This document shows, in pieces, positions 24,949 through 34,941 of a stretch of 64,000 bases of DNA. The notes under the pieces were generated by a model, which saw only the letters and a list, made by a program, of their open reading frames with translations, was not told the DNA's origin and searched no databases. Position numbers and translations under genes: made by a program. Origin of the DNA: Pedobacter cryoconitis (GTDB lineage: Bacteria; Bacteroidota; Bacteroidia; Sphingobacteriales; Sphingobacteriaceae); assembly GCF_014200605.1 (NCBI RefSeq), contig NZ_JACHCE010000002.1:859300-923299 (forward strand), given 5' to 3'. Position 1 is the first letter of the stretch, and each line of letters begins with the position of its first letter.

Positions 24949-25242
24949 TCAGTAATTGGAATAGTCAACTGACCGTTTATAGACTTCAACATCTTTATGT
25001 ATATTATCATGAAGATGTTTTGTAATGGAGAAAGGAACTGTATTCATGATACAGATGCCTGATTCTATATTCGTTACTACCTCCAGAAAGAGCTGGGCAT
25101 GTCCCGGATCATGAATATAGACCCTGTTTCCCGGATAAAAGTCACTGATTATAATTTTAGTACAGGAATTTGGTAAAATTCCATTCACCGTTACTTCGAC
25201 AGTTTCGCCCTGTCGAACGGCATGTGCAGAGAAGTTAATCAT
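24949..25242 (-). CDS. Small hypothetical protein upstream of the split gene
   Basis: From the ATG at 25242 the product has 97 residues, MINFSAHAVRQGETVEVTVN first, then FYPGNRVYIHDPGHAQLFLE. A further upstream ATG at 25308 would add 22 hydrophobic, lysine-rich residues encoded by an AT-rich stretch with poly-T. I treat that stretch as untranslated leader. The protein looks like a small all-beta domain. It overlaps the start of the split gene by 44-62 bases, so the two probably formed one small operon before the insertion. No function is known to me. Bases 25243-25525 show nothing else beyond A/T-rich leader sequence. Confidence 0.5.
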   Translation of the reverse strand: MINFSAHAVRQGETVEVTVNGILPNSCTKIIISDFYPGNRVYIHDPGHAQLFLEVVTNIESGICIMNTVPFSITKHLHDNIHKDVEVYKRSVDYSNY

Positions 25243-25525
25243 AATGTTTTTTTTTACTATTATAATTTTATTAGCTATAAAAAACATACTTAAATTCGAT
25301 TTAATCAATTGATTGTCAGTGTTTAATTAAATTAAGATGTTTTAAATTGAAAATAATAGGTTATTTTTTTTGAATAAAATTCCACTTCATTCAGTCAGGG
25401 GAGTTGAATTCTATTTACCTCAGATGATGACATCAAAGCTTTGCAGTTTTTTATTTTTAACTTTAGGATACAAGAGTGTTTTAATAACTTAATATTCTCT
25501 TAATATACAGAAGTTTTTTCCCTGT

Positions 25526-25533
25526 TACTTTTG
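25526..25533 (+). promoter_or_regulatory. Candidate -7 box before the ECF sigma gene
   Basis: TACTTTTG fits TAnnTTTG and lies 26 bases before the ATG at 25560. No matching -33 element is clear. Confidence 0.4.
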
Positions 25534-25559
25534 CGACCAAGAGATTCTTTGGTTAGCAA

Positions 25560-26156
25560 ATGTCAAAAATAACAAACGATTTATCTGATAAGTTTCTGCT
25601 GGAAAAATACCGTACTGGTAATACTGTAGCCTATAACGTACTTTTTAAACGCTATTATAATTCACTTTATAGTTTCGCTTTAAAAAACCTGAAAGAATCC
25701 TGCGTAGCAGAAGAGCTCGTTATGGATGTTATGATGGGGTTATGGAAAAAGAAAGGCGAAATTATTATTGAAGATGATCTCAAAGCTTATCTCTACCGCT
25801 CGGTAAAGAATGCGATCTATAATCATTACCGTAAAAAAATATTACCTACCGTTTCTTTAGAACTGGTCAGGGATCATATCACTTTAACTTCTACAGCTGT
25901 TGATTATCAATTGAACAGCAGAGAGCTGGAAAACTTTTATCGCCAGAAAATCAGTCAGCTCAGTCCGCAGCGCCGCAAAGTTTATGAACTGAGCAGAGAT
26001 GAGGATATGAGTTATGCTGAAATTGCTAAAAATCTGGATCTCTCTGTAAACACCGTTGAAAACTATATGGTGGCTTCACTCAGCTTTTTTCGTAAGCAGC
26101 TAAACGAACATGCTGATTTTACACTACTGATAGTCCTTTCTGTACTATTTAATTAA
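25560..26156 (+). CDS. ECF RNA polymerase sigma factor (FecI-like)
   Basis: The 198-residue protein has sigma region 2 (LFKRYYNSLYSFALKNLKES, then VAEELVMDVMMGLWKKKGEI) and region 4 (LSPQRRKVYELSRDEDMSYA, then EIAKNLDLSVNTVENYMVAS). This is the layout of extracytoplasmic-function sigma factors in Bacteroidota, which are held inactive by a FecR protein until a TonB receptor senses its ligand. The FecR gene follows after 73 bases and an STN-bearing receptor comes next, so it most likely controls the whole fasciclin cluster downstream. Confidence 0.93.
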   Translation: MSKITNDLSDKFLLEKYRTGNTVAYNVLFKRYYNSLYSFALKNLKESCVAEELVMDVMMGLWKKKGEIIIEDDLKAYLYRSVKNAIYNHYRKKILPTVSLELVRDHITLTSTAVDYQLNSRELENFYRQKISQLSPQRRKVYELSRDEDMSYAEIAKNLDLSVNTVENYMVASLSFFRKQLNEHADFTLLIVLSVLFN

Positions 26157-26229
26157 TTTTTATTTTTTTTCATTTCCTATAGGTGGTAGCTCCGGTTAAT
26201 TGTGTTTTACTTATTGAACGACAATTAGA

Positions 26230-27261
26230 ATGCAATCGGATATTACACAAAAGAACTTAATCAGGAAATACATTAATCAGGATTGTAGTCCGGAAGAACT
26301 GGAAGACATGAAAAAATTAATGCTGCTTCCGGGTACGCAGCAACTTTTTGATGAAGTGCTGGCAGAGAGCTGGACTGGCTTAGTGCAGGAGAAAGATATT
26401 GATCAGCCCATATTAAATGAAAGACTTAAAGATTTTTATCAGCGGCTGGAAACAGAAGAAGGCTCGGCCCTGCGAAAGACAAATTCGGAACAAACTGTTA
26501 TCCGGAAAATAAAAAGAAGAAATTATTTACAGTATGCAGCTGTACTGGCGCTGTTTATTTTCAGTTTCGCAACCTATAGTTTGTTAAAGTTTAAAAAAAC
26601 TCCCGTTCAGGGATTAGCGGTGTTGCGTCAGGTAGTGAATGCTAACGGACAGCGTTCCACAGTAACTTTGCCAGATAACTCTGAAGTTTTTCTGGGTGCT
26701 GGCAGTAAACTTGTTTTCCCGGATAAATTTGCTGCGGGCAGCAGAGAGGTTAAACTGGAAGGTGAAGCATTTTTCCAGGTCACCAAAAATCCAAAGAGAC
26801 CTTTTATTATCCATACCGGCAATGTGCAGACCAGGGTGCTGGGAACTTCCTTTAAAATTGAAGCATTTAAGAACCGGCCAATTACTGTCGCTGTAGCTAC
26901 AGGAAAAGTAAGGGTTGATGAGTATACAGGACATCTGGTTAAGTCACTTGCCATATTAACCCCCGGACAGCAGGTTACCTGTCTGATGGGAAATGCGATC
27001 ATCTCAAAAACAGTCATCGATAATGTAAAGGCATGGAAGGATGGCAGACTGGTATTTAACAAACGCACTTTACAGGATATCACCGCAGAGCTGGAACGCT
27101 GGTATGATGTGAAAATAATTTATAAAAATAAAGCTAAGGCAGAAGAAGAACTCAGTGTTGTTTTGCAAGCAAGTGTTCCCCTGCGTAAAATTATGGAAGT
27201 GCTGAGTGCTACAGGTCATTTCCATTATAAAATCAATGAGAAAAATATTACGATTAATTAA
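26230..27261 (+). CDS. FecR family anti-sigma factor
   Basis: The 343-residue inner-membrane protein has a cytoplasmic N-terminus that would bind the sigma factor (residues 1-95), one membrane helix near 96-114 (LQYAAVLALFIFSFATYSLL) and a periplasmic FecR domain with RSTVTLPDNSEVFLGAGSKL and the typical VKLEGEAFFQVTKNPKRPFI. VLGTSFKIEAF follows, then the C-terminal DUF4974 domain from about residue 270 (FNKRTLQDITAELERWYDVK). It should relay ligand binding at the receptor encoded next to the sigma factor. 146 bases separate it from that receptor gene. Confidence 0.95.
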   Translation: MQSDITQKNLIRKYINQDCSPEELEDMKKLMLLPGTQQLFDEVLAESWTGLVQEKDIDQPILNERLKDFYQRLETEEGSALRKTNSEQTVIRKIKRRNYLQYAAVLALFIFSFATYSLLKFKKTPVQGLAVLRQVVNANGQRSTVTLPDNSEVFLGAGSKLVFPDKFAAGSREVKLEGEAFFQVTKNPKRPFIIHTGNVQTRVLGTSFKIEAFKNRPITVAVATGKVRVDEYTGHLVKSLAILTPGQQVTCLMGNAIISKTVIDNVKAWKDGRLVFNKRTLQDITAELERWYDVKIIYKNKAKAEEELSVVLQASVPLRKIMEVLSATGHFHYKINEKNITIN

Positions 27262-27407
27262 AGAAAGGGAAATTATGTAAAATTCTACAAACATAAATGC
27301 TCCCCGCCTGAAAGGCAGGAAGCAAATTTAATGACCAAAAACCGTGTGATTTCGACGTCCTCCGGTTTCAGTAAACAGATCATCGCCTCGCAGCGAATAA
27401 ACCCGTA

Positions 27408-30400
27408 ATGTTCAAAAATATGCAAAAAGGATTAAATCATTATCCTTCAATTCAATTTATTATGAGATGCTCTTTTGTAATCATTGTAGTCCAGCTTACT
27501 TTTTTAAGTATTCTCGCGGCGAATAATGTAAAGAGCCAGGATCTTGATCATAAAATAAGCCTGCGTCTGGAGAATGTTACCGTAGCAGAAGGCCTGTCTG
27601 CCATAGGCAAACAGGGTAATATTAAATTTTCAGTCAGAGAGCAATCCATGAAAATGGTGACAAAGAATGTAACCCTTGTTTCTGCTCAGATTACAGTAAG
27701 AGAAGCGATCAACCGACTTTTAATTCATACTGGTTTACAATATAAACTTGTAGAAGGTTATGTCGTAGTTGATCAGAAGCCAGTACCCATTATAATTAGC
27801 GGGACTGTTACCGACGAAAACTCAAAAGAAACCCTGATCGGGGTAAGTGTGAAGATCAAAGGAACAGGTAGTGCGGTATCAACTGATGCAAACGGTAAAT
27901 TCCGTATGACTATACCCGAAGGGGGGGCTGTACTGATCATTTCTTATATGGGATATCAGACACGTGAGGTTAGGGTAGATGGAAAATCAAAAGAAATCAA
28001 TATTAGTTTAAAGGCATCTTCAACCCAGTTGGGTGAAGTCACAGTTCAGGCAAGGAGAAAGACCAATACTGAGTCTGCCGTATTAGATGAAAGAAAAAAA
28101 TCAGCTACAGTACAGGATGCGATATCTGCTGTACAAATAGAGCGTACAGCGAGTATCACAACTACCCAGGCTTTACAGCGGGTATCGGGTGTAACTGTTA
28201 CTGATGATAAATATGTTGCGATCCGGGGATTAGGGGACAGGAGTGTAATTGCGCAGCTGAACGGTATCCGTCTTGCTTCTTCAGATCCGGACCGCAGTGC
28301 AATTCCCCTGGACCTTGTCCCGGCCTCGCTTTTAGATAACATTACTATTTATAAAACTGTAACACCAGATAAACCAGCCGATGCGGCTGCGGGTATCGTG
28401 GAACTAAAAACTAAATCAGTACCAGACAGTATGGTATTTGATCTGATTATGCAATCCGGTTTTAATTCTAATATAGGAATAGGCGGAAAGGTGAATAGTT
28501 TTTATAACAGTGATATGGGCTTTTTAGGTAATAATATCAATAAAAAGAACCTTTCACAGGATTTCTTAAATCTGGCACAGCAATATAAAGGTGGTTTACC
28601 TCAAATTCAAAAAATGATTGCCAATAGCGGTTATAGCCCTGCGGTAAAACAGGAAGTTAACCGCATTAATGGAATTATGCAGGGATTTGATCCGGTTTTA
28701 ACAACAGGTTACAAACAGGCGCCCTTAAACCAGTTGTATTCTGCCACTTTTGGTAACAGTTATAAACTGTTTAAAACACACAAATTGGGTGTAATTGCAG
28801 GTGCAAATTATTATCGCCGTACCACAGATATTTATAACGGGGATATCCAGCAGTATAGTATTTACCAGGGGGTGGTAACCGGAAATCCTCAGGTGAGCAG
28901 TCCACGAAATATTCCAAATTATATTACGCCGAATAGCCTGTTTATGGGCAAGTATCAGACTTATAAGGAGAATACAGGTACAGAGACACTGAACTATGGC
29001 GGCCTGTTAGGTTTGACTTACCGCTTTAGTCCGCAGCACGAGATCAGTATGCAATATCTGGGCAGCTGGGGTGGTGAAACACAAGCTACAAATATGAGGG
29101 GGAGATATGAATATACCGGGTTACCAGGAGAGGTAAACAGTACTATTTATTCCTTAAAACAATCTTACCGTAAGCTGAATACTTTCAACTTACAGGGAGA
29201 GCATAAATTTTTAAAGGGAGAATATTCTCCAAGATTAAGTTATAATATAGCGAGTTCAAAAGCTGGCCAGAATGATCCTGATTATCGTTTTGTTACCCTT
29301 GCAGATTATGCTCCACGTAGTGATTCGTATTATGGACAGCCTCAAACGGGGCCGATTGCTGCCAATCCGGGAATGGGATCTACCAGGCACCTGTATGCAC
29401 TTTCTTCTGGTTATGTAAACGGATTTGGTGCTTATGGTATTATCCAGGCAGAACCTAACGGCCGCCGTTATAGAAATCTGGATGAAACAAACTATAATTA
29501 TAAAGCAGATGTAAGTCTTCCATTCAAGTTTCTGGGACAGAAACAGGAATTCAAAACGGGGGTTAATTATTTGAACCGCGACCGTGTATTTACAGAGAAT
29601 GTACTTTTCTTACCAGGCTCTAATTTTTCTTCTCTGGGTTCTTTACCATTATATACTGTAGAAGGGAATCTGAACCGTTTGGTCAGCAACGAAATCATCG
29701 GTATCCATGCGATGACCCCTGGTACAGGTGAAGGTGCAGGGCCGGTTGGCGGATTTTTATATAACAGTCAGAAATCGCCAAATAACTATACAGGTTTCTT
29801 TGAAACCAAGGCAGCCTATGCTATGCTCGATTTAAAAGTAATCCAGGATCTGAGAGTTACAGGTGGATTACGTTTTGAATCTACCAATATCCAGTCCAAA
29901 GTAGATACAGCAGGCGTTTTTCTTGATCCGGCGTTAACTACGCCTGGAGCAGGTGGTGTTCGTATTCCTTTATCACTGACAAGCCCTAATTCAGTTTACA
30001 AAACTGGTTACAAGCCATTTTACTCTTTAAATATGACCTACAGCTTAAAAGATAAAATGAATTTCAGAGCCGGATACAATACCACACTTGCCAGACCTGA
30101 ACTCAGAGAAATCACCAATGTATTTGAATTTGATGCTTTTCAGATGGGATTGGTTGTAGGTAACCCTAACCTGGTTAATCAGTCTACTCAGAATCTTGAT
30201 TTCCGCTGGGAATATTTTCCGAATAACGGAGAGGTAATAGCAGTCTCCCTATTTGGTAAACGTATCAAAAATCAGTTATACAAAGTATTTAGTTTAAAGA
30301 CCAGTGGCCTTGCCGCAACTTATCCTGAATATCCGACTATCAGGTTCGAGAATGACCCGAATATTGGTAAAGTATGGGGAGTAGAATTTGAAATTGTAAA

Positions 30401-30899
30401 AGATCTGGGTAGAATCTGGGACCCGCTTAATAATTTCTTTATTGGCTCAAACCTTTTACTGGCACAAAGTGATATTAAAAAATCACCAGAACGTTTAGAA
30501 GCGAACCGCTCTTTAGACAGACACACGCCAGATAACAGTCCGTTGTTTGAACAAGCTCCTTATTCTATAAACGGCTGGTTAAACTATAACAATAAACGTT
30601 CAGGTACAAGTCTGACAGGAACCTTTAATATGGTAGGAGAGCGCCTGGTACAAATCAACCTGACCGGTGAACCTGATCTCTATACACGTCCTGTACCAGT
30701 ACTTGATTTTGTGTTCAGTCAGCGCATTTTAAAGCGCGTGATTTTTAAAGGTTATATCAAGAACATGCTAAACCCAGCAGTGCAGACTGTATATGCAAAT
30801 CCCGGAACCGGTGGTACATGGTACGGGAACAAATACATCAACCGGAGTTTCAAGCGCGGTACTGAATTTATGATGGGATTCACTTATAACTTGTTTTAA
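27408..30899 (+). CDS. STN-containing TonB-dependent receptor of the fasciclin cluster
   Basis: The 1163-residue protein has a long N-terminus with a hydrophobic signal segment (about 18-45), an STN domain (about 47-125, ISLRLENVTVAEGLSAIGKQ onward), a carboxypeptidase-like domain (130-210), a plug with TTQALQRVSGVTVTDDKYVA then IRGLGDRSVIAQLNGIRLAS, and a barrel. The STN domain couples ligand binding to FecR. The block LARPELREITNVFEFDAFQM and its sequel resemble the barrel of the TIGR01782-like (Xanthomonas/Caulobacter) receptor group rather than SusC. No SusD gene is next to it. The ligand is unknown. Confidence 0.93.
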   Translation: MFKNMQKGLNHYPSIQFIMRCSFVIIVVQLTFLSILAANNVKSQDLDHKISLRLENVTVAEGLSAIGKQGNIKFSVREQSMKMVTKNVTLVSAQITVREAINRLLIHTGLQYKLVEGYVVVDQKPVPIIISGTVTDENSKETLIGVSVKIKGTGSAVSTDANGKFRMTIPEGGAVLIISYMGYQTREVRVDGKSKEINISLKASSTQLGEVTVQARRKTNTESAVLDERKKSATVQDAISAVQIERTASITTTQALQRVSGVTVTDDKYVAIRGLGDRSVIAQLNGIRLASSDPDRSAIPLDLVPASLLDNITIYKTVTPDKPADAAAGIVELKTKSVPDSMVFDLIMQSGFNSNIGIGGKVNSFYNSDMGFLGNNINKKNLSQDFLNLAQQYKGGLPQIQKMIANSGYSPAVKQEVNRINGIMQGFDPVLTTGYKQAPLNQLYSATFGNSYKLFKTHKLGVIAGANYYRRTTDIYNGDIQQYSIYQGVVTGNPQVSSPRNIPNYITPNSLFMGKYQTYKENTGTETLNYGGLLGLTYRFSPQHEISMQYLGSWGGETQATNMRGRYEYTGLPGEVNSTIYSLKQSYRKLNTFNLQGEHKFLKGEYSPRLSYNIASSKAGQNDPDYRFVTLADYAPRSDSYYGQPQTGPIAANPGMGSTRHLYALSSGYVNGFGAYGIIQAEPNGRRYRNLDETNYNYKADVSLPFKFLGQKQEFKTGVNYLNRDRVFTENVLFLPGSNFSSLGSLPLYTVEGNLNRLVSNEIIGIHAMTPGTGEGAGPVGGFLYNSQKSPNNYTGFFETKAAYAMLDLKVIQDLRVTGGLRFESTNIQSKVDTAGVFLDPALTTPGAGGVRIPLSLTSPNSVYKTGYKPFYSLNMTYSLKDKMNFRAGYNTTLARPELREITNVFEFDAFQMGLVVGNPNLVNQSTQNLDFRWEYFPNNGEVIAVSLFGKRIKNQLYKVFSLKTSGLAATYPEYPTIRFENDPNIGKVWGVEFEIVKDLGRIWDPLNNFFIGSNLLLAQSDIKKSPERLEANRSLDRHTPDNSPLFEQAPYSINGWLNYNNKRSGTSLTGTFNMVGERLVQINLTGEPDLYTRPVPVLDFVFSQRILKRVIFKGYIKNMLNPAVQTVYANPGTGGTWYGNKYINRSFKRGTEFMMGFTYNLF

Positions 30900-30901
30900 C
30901 A

Positions 30902-32602
30902 ATGAAAGAACTAAAGAAATATCTTAAAGTAACTCCTTTGATGCTGGTTTCGCTACTGGTTCTGGCTGGTTGCAAAAAAGAAAAAATAGACTCCGGATAT
31001 GATAACCGTGTTATAACCGATGCACGTAAAAGTTCATCTGTAAGAATTATCAATCTTTCAGGATATAATCAGGTAATAGCAAATGGAGATACACTGACTA
31101 ACTATATCATCAGAAAACCTAACGATCCTCTGGAGTCTTTTTATCCGGGTACGAATTACTTTCCTGACAATGGGCGTTTAGGTACGACCTGGAATATTCA
31201 GCAGAGTTTTTTAAAAAACGGGACTGCTAAAGTATTGGTAGAGCGTATTGCCTATCAATCCGCAAAGGATACATTGGGACTGAATGTGAAAGAAGATGCA
31301 CAGCCAGCAGATTACTATTTGCTGCCAGGGGCAAATGTACAGGTAACTGGTCAGCCAGACTTTATCAAAGTGCCAAGATCAATTGCGGCAGCTTCTAACC
31401 CGGCCAGTTTCAAGGTCAGGATACTGAATCTTTCCGCAACAGTAAAGCCTGAACAGGGAATGGAAAGTATTAACGGGCCGATGAGCCTGGCCTGGGCTGA
31501 TGGGACGCTCATCAGCAGTAAAACCAATAATATTCTTCCGGGACAGTATTCAGACTATATTGAACTGCCTTATACCACTGCTCAGTTAAAGGTACTTACG
31601 CCTGCTGGTATACAGGTGCCTGGCTTTGGTGATGGACAAATTCTGAATCCTTCAACTTCAACTATAGAAGGACTGACTATGACTTATGTTCCTATAAAAA
31701 CTTATGTTCCGGGTGGGGTCTATACCATAGTTGTCGCAGCCAGAGAATTTAAGATTCCTTACAGAAGTTCTAATACAGGAGAAACTGTAACAGGATATCA
31801 AAACAGCTTAAGAGTGATCAACGATGTCAGCGAACCAGTAAATTTAACCTACGGACGTCTGCAAGCTGTAAATGCTATTCCGGGGATCAATGGAATGAAG
31901 GTATTGGTGAATGGAAAAGCGCTTGGGGCACCAATGAACTATACCGCACAAACCAGCTATGAACCTTTCGTGATCGGAAATTATAAAATTGAAGCAACAG
32001 ATGCTTCAGGAACTGTAATTGCAAGTAATTCTTTAAATCTTGGTGCCAATACCAATTTTACACTGTGGGTGCATCCTGATGCCAGCGGTAAAACAACGAT
32101 CAGTGCAGTGGCCAATGACCTGAGCGGGACCTTGTATGCAGGTACCGGCAATGGCGATGATGCGACTTACTCCCGTTACACGGCAGGCTTCCCGTTCAAT
32201 ATCCGTTTTTTAAATCTTTGTCCGGATATGCCTTATTTATCACTGACTACTAACAATGCACAGGATTTTCAAGGGCCATATGGATTTAATACTGCTGCAG
32301 TGAAAAACCTCAGACCTGGCATATTTCCTATAGAATTCCCTTATGTCATACCTCCGTACGATGCGAAGCCTTATCAGATTCTGGCATTCCGTTCTTCGCC
32401 AACGGTATTTCCTGGAACCTGGGCAAGTGATATACCCGTAGTGAACAGTAAGGATTTAATAGCAAGACCAGAACTATATGTCAGGGGGAATCTGCCCAAT
32501 CAGGAGCCGGGTTTTTATACGATAGCCTTAGTTGGCAGTACAAGCCCGTCTGCACCTGCTGACAAGAAAGCAAAAATGATCATTGTGAAACACAGTAAAT
32601 AG
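30902..32602 (+). CDS. DUF4397-type surface lipoprotein
   Basis: The 566-residue protein has a lipoprotein signal ending VLAGC (cysteine near residue 24), followed by KKEKIDSGYD, charged as in exported lipoproteins of this phylum. The rest is made of immunoglobulin-like strands with repeated short phrases: RIINLSGYNQV, RILNLSATVKP, RVINDVSEP and RFLNLCPDMPY. These are the opening of DUF4397-like modules, about four in number. Start and preceding stop are two bases apart, so it is tightly coupled to the receptor gene. It may be a surface-exposed ligand-binding partner replacing SusD; this is inferred. Confidence 0.8.
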   Translation: MKELKKYLKVTPLMLVSLLVLAGCKKEKIDSGYDNRVITDARKSSSVRIINLSGYNQVIANGDTLTNYIIRKPNDPLESFYPGTNYFPDNGRLGTTWNIQQSFLKNGTAKVLVERIAYQSAKDTLGLNVKEDAQPADYYLLPGANVQVTGQPDFIKVPRSIAAASNPASFKVRILNLSATVKPEQGMESINGPMSLAWADGTLISSKTNNILPGQYSDYIELPYTTAQLKVLTPAGIQVPGFGDGQILNPSTSTIEGLTMTYVPIKTYVPGGVYTIVVAAREFKIPYRSSNTGETVTGYQNSLRVINDVSEPVNLTYGRLQAVNAIPGINGMKVLVNGKALGAPMNYTAQTSYEPFVIGNYKIEATDASGTVIASNSLNLGANTNFTLWVHPDASGKTTISAVANDLSGTLYAGTGNGDDATYSRYTAGFPFNIRFLNLCPDMPYLSLTTNNAQDFQGPYGFNTAAVKNLRPGIFPIEFPYVIPPYDAKPYQILAFRSSPTVFPGTWASDIPVVNSKDLIARPELYVRGNLPNQEPGFYTIALVGSTSPSAPADKKAKMIIVKHSK

Positions 32603-33808
32603 ATGTTAGTTATGCCACAATCAAGATTAAAAAATATCCTGTTAAGCCCGATAATCCTATTGCTTTTTGCAGCAGGGTGCAGCAAGGTAGAATATGCAAA
32701 AATAGATGACCCGGCTTATTTAAGAGTTTTTAATAACCTTAATTATACCATAGGCCTGGATAATAAAGATGAGGCTGTGCCCTTTCTGACTATGCTGATA
32801 GATCCGGAAATGGATAAGGATGGGATACCGGTAAAAGCTGCTGTTAAAGGCGACTTTCTGGATCAGCGTGAACCTTATGCCCCGCCATATCCTTCCCATA
32901 TAGGAACAGGCATTTCTTATAAAAATGTAGAATATCCGGGAAAAGAGAATGTACTGGTCGGTCCGATACTTAATGGTTTCGATCTGAGCAGCTGGGCCCA
33001 GATTCCTTCCGGTAAACACCGGGTTGTATTTCTGTTCAGACCGGTTAATAATGTTCCTTTTTTTGACCTGGACACTAAGCTTAAACGGAGTGTTTTAATA
33101 GATACAACGATGGTCCTTGACGCAAAGGAAGTATATACGCTGCATGTCCTTCAAAAGAATTTTGTGACCAAGAAGAACGGCGTTTATTTAAGAAAAGAGA
33201 ATTTTCATAAACTGTCCTTATCAGACTCTCTGGTTTATGTCAATTTTTATAACATGAGTGCAAAGGGTTTTGTGAATGCCAGTAAAGATCAGAAAACAAG
33301 CTATAAAAAATCAGGAGCATTATATGGTGGAATTAAAGATGAGATGAATATTTTTTATTCTTTATATACCAGTGAAAAAACGATGAAAGGTCCTGTGTAT
33401 GGTTATCAGAATATATTATTAGGTAAACTGACCCGCAACTCAGAAGTTCTTGAAGTTAGCCCGTATTATAATTTTCCGCTGTTTGCAGATGGCAAATCCA
33501 ATGGAAAATTTACTAATATCTGGCAGCGGCTCGATCTGATGACACCAGGAATGGACCCTGCAAATAACCCATATGAAGCCTTTCAAATGGAGACCGATGG
33601 AAACTGGGCTCCGGTTAACTGTATGACAGATGGGAAATCACAGCTGATAGGTAATGATAATGCTGCTCAATTACCGAATATGATTGTAAATATTCATTCT
33701 GGTGTTTATAATCCGCGCTCATTCTCTACAGTAAACACGATTGAGATTGTCAATGGGAATGTTTATCTCACTACTGTGCAGCGGAAATATGCACCTCCAA
33801 TTTATTAA
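32603..33808 (+). CDS. Unknown surface lipoprotein of the fasciclin cluster
   Basis: The 401-residue protein begins directly after the stop of the preceding gene, with no gap. The signal sequence ends FAAGC near residue 26. The mature protein starts SKVEYAKIDDPAYLRVFNNL, again a DUF4397-like opening (AYLRVFNNLNYTI), and a second such phrase is SLVYVNFYNMSAKGF near 210. Beyond that no domain is recognised. Location at the outer membrane is inferred from the lipobox and the neighbours. Confidence 0.75.
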   Translation: MLVMPQSRLKNILLSPIILLLFAAGCSKVEYAKIDDPAYLRVFNNLNYTIGLDNKDEAVPFLTMLIDPEMDKDGIPVKAAVKGDFLDQREPYAPPYPSHIGTGISYKNVEYPGKENVLVGPILNGFDLSSWAQIPSGKHRVVFLFRPVNNVPFFDLDTKLKRSVLIDTTMVLDAKEVYTLHVLQKNFVTKKNGVYLRKENFHKLSLSDSLVYVNFYNMSAKGFVNASKDQKTSYKKSGALYGGIKDEMNIFYSLYTSEKTMKGPVYGYQNILLGKLTRNSEVLEVSPYYNFPLFADGKSNGKFTNIWQRLDLMTPGMDPANNPYEAFQMETDGNWAPVNCMTDGKSQLIGNDNAAQLPNMIVNIHSGVYNPRSFSTVNTIEIVNGNVYLTTVQRKYAPPIY

Positions 33809-33842
33809 CCTGGAAGATCAGACCTTAAATAATTAAATTCTA

Positions 33843-34937
33843 ATGAATACTAGAAAATCAATCAAAAAATTACTTCTGCTGATCCCTGTTTTATTGCTGC
33901 TGTTTAATTCCTGCAAGCATGAAGACCTGGAAATTGCAAAAGAAAATGAGAATTTCAGGCTAGCCTCAGATTTTATTAAAAATAATTATGACATGAGCCT
34001 TTTTTATGCCGCTATAGAAAAAGCAGGCATGAAAGCTCAACTACAGGGGCCAGGTCCATTTACAGTGCTTGTACCTAATAACCTGGCATTTCAGCAGATT
34101 GGAATCAGCAGGCCATCTGATTTTGACAAGATGAATCAGGATAGTCTGAAAAGTCTCGTACAGCGCCATGTTCTGAATTACCGTCTGCTAACCAGGGATA
34201 TCCCTTTAAATGGAGTAGATATCCGGTATCTTACCCTTGCGGGAGAGGAGCTCTATACTACTTCTTCAAATTTTAACCCCAAAGGGTTTGCGAATTATCA
34301 GCTTGATCTTTTTTTCAATGGAGCTGCTGTTGTTAAAGAAGATGTGAACCTGGCTAACGGAGCTCTTCATGTCATCAATAAGGTGATGAAATATACACCT
34401 AAAAGTACCGTGCAGGACTGGCTGGCCAAACGTCCTCAGTATAGCATTTTTGTCAGCGGGTTAAAAAAATTCGGTCTTTGGGACAAATTAGCAACAGCAG
34501 GCCCTTTTACCGTGTTTGCGCCTCAGAATAAGGAATTTGAAGCCAGCAATATTACCGAAGCTTCTATTGCTGCCTTAAACACAAAGAATTATAATGGCAA
34601 AAGGCTTTTTGGTGGATATGTTATGGATAAAAAGCACTTCTTTATTTCTGATTTTTTTGCTTTCAAGTTTATCAATGATGAAACTGTCTTTATCAGAAAA
34701 GTGGATGATGATAACTGGCTGATGATTATGAACTCTGCTTCAGATTCTTTTAACAGGCTCAATACATTGACACTCAACTTAAGGACGCCTGTTGATTTTT
34801 ATACAAACTACAATACGATCTATGCTTCAACCCCGGGGTTATCGGATAATCTGACAGACAATGGACTGGTACATGATGTTCAGGGACTTTTACTCTTACC
34901 TGAGCAGGCGCTAATTAATAACTCACCAAATAACTAA
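33843..34937 (+). CDS. Fasciclin (FAS1) domain lipoprotein 1
   Basis: The 364-residue lipoprotein has a lipobox LFNSC (cysteine near 22) and acidic residues at +3 to +5 (KHEDLE), which favour surface export. Two FAS1 domains follow (about 38-180 and 190-350). FAS1 hallmarks are GPFTVLVPNNLAF (H1), VQRHVLNYRLLTRDIPLNG (H2) and NGALHVINKVMKY in domain one, and GPFTVFAPQNKEF with NGLVHDVQGLLLLP in domain two. FAS1 proteins mediate adhesion to polysaccharide or protein surfaces. First of three such genes in a row. Confidence 0.88.
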   Translation: MNTRKSIKKLLLLIPVLLLLFNSCKHEDLEIAKENENFRLASDFIKNNYDMSLFYAAIEKAGMKAQLQGPGPFTVLVPNNLAFQQIGISRPSDFDKMNQDSLKSLVQRHVLNYRLLTRDIPLNGVDIRYLTLAGEELYTTSSNFNPKGFANYQLDLFFNGAAVVKEDVNLANGALHVINKVMKYTPKSTVQDWLAKRPQYSIFVSGLKKFGLWDKLATAGPFTVFAPQNKEFEASNITEASIAALNTKNYNGKRLFGGYVMDKKHFFISDFFAFKFINDETVFIRKVDDDNWLMIMNSASDSFNRLNTLTLNLRTPVDFYTNYNTIYASTPGLSDNLTDNGLVHDVQGLLLLPEQALINNSPNN

Positions 34938-34941
34938 GCAA

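Larger units (their letters stand above)
23816..25010 (-). pseudogene. Small gene split by an 896-bp insertion
   Basis: The upstream part reads from an ATG at 25010 (or 24992) and the downstream part ends at a TAG at 23816-23818. Taking out the element at 24008-24903 and one copy of the ACAAAACC duplication joins 107 and 184 bases into 97 in-frame codons with no internal stop. The restored 96-residue product has the junction NLIGG-FVPPPSYSIVPADF, a CKAC motif and the glycine-rich end FLSGGGGSGAPGG. There is no signal peptide. I do not recognise the family. The tail resembles the double-glycine ends seen in some Bacteroidota peptide precursors, a weak comparison only. As it stands the gene is broken. 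Confidence 0.8.

Noticed and set aside
25243..25308. Longer start of the small protein at 24949-25242
   Set aside because: The added residues come from AT-rich poly-T DNA typical of a leader and form an isoleucine- and lysine-rich stretch.
23751..25559. Prophage or integrative island after tRNA-Phe copy 1
   Set aside because: No integrase, no duplication of the tRNA 3' end and no phage genes; only the small insertion element and two short genes are seen.
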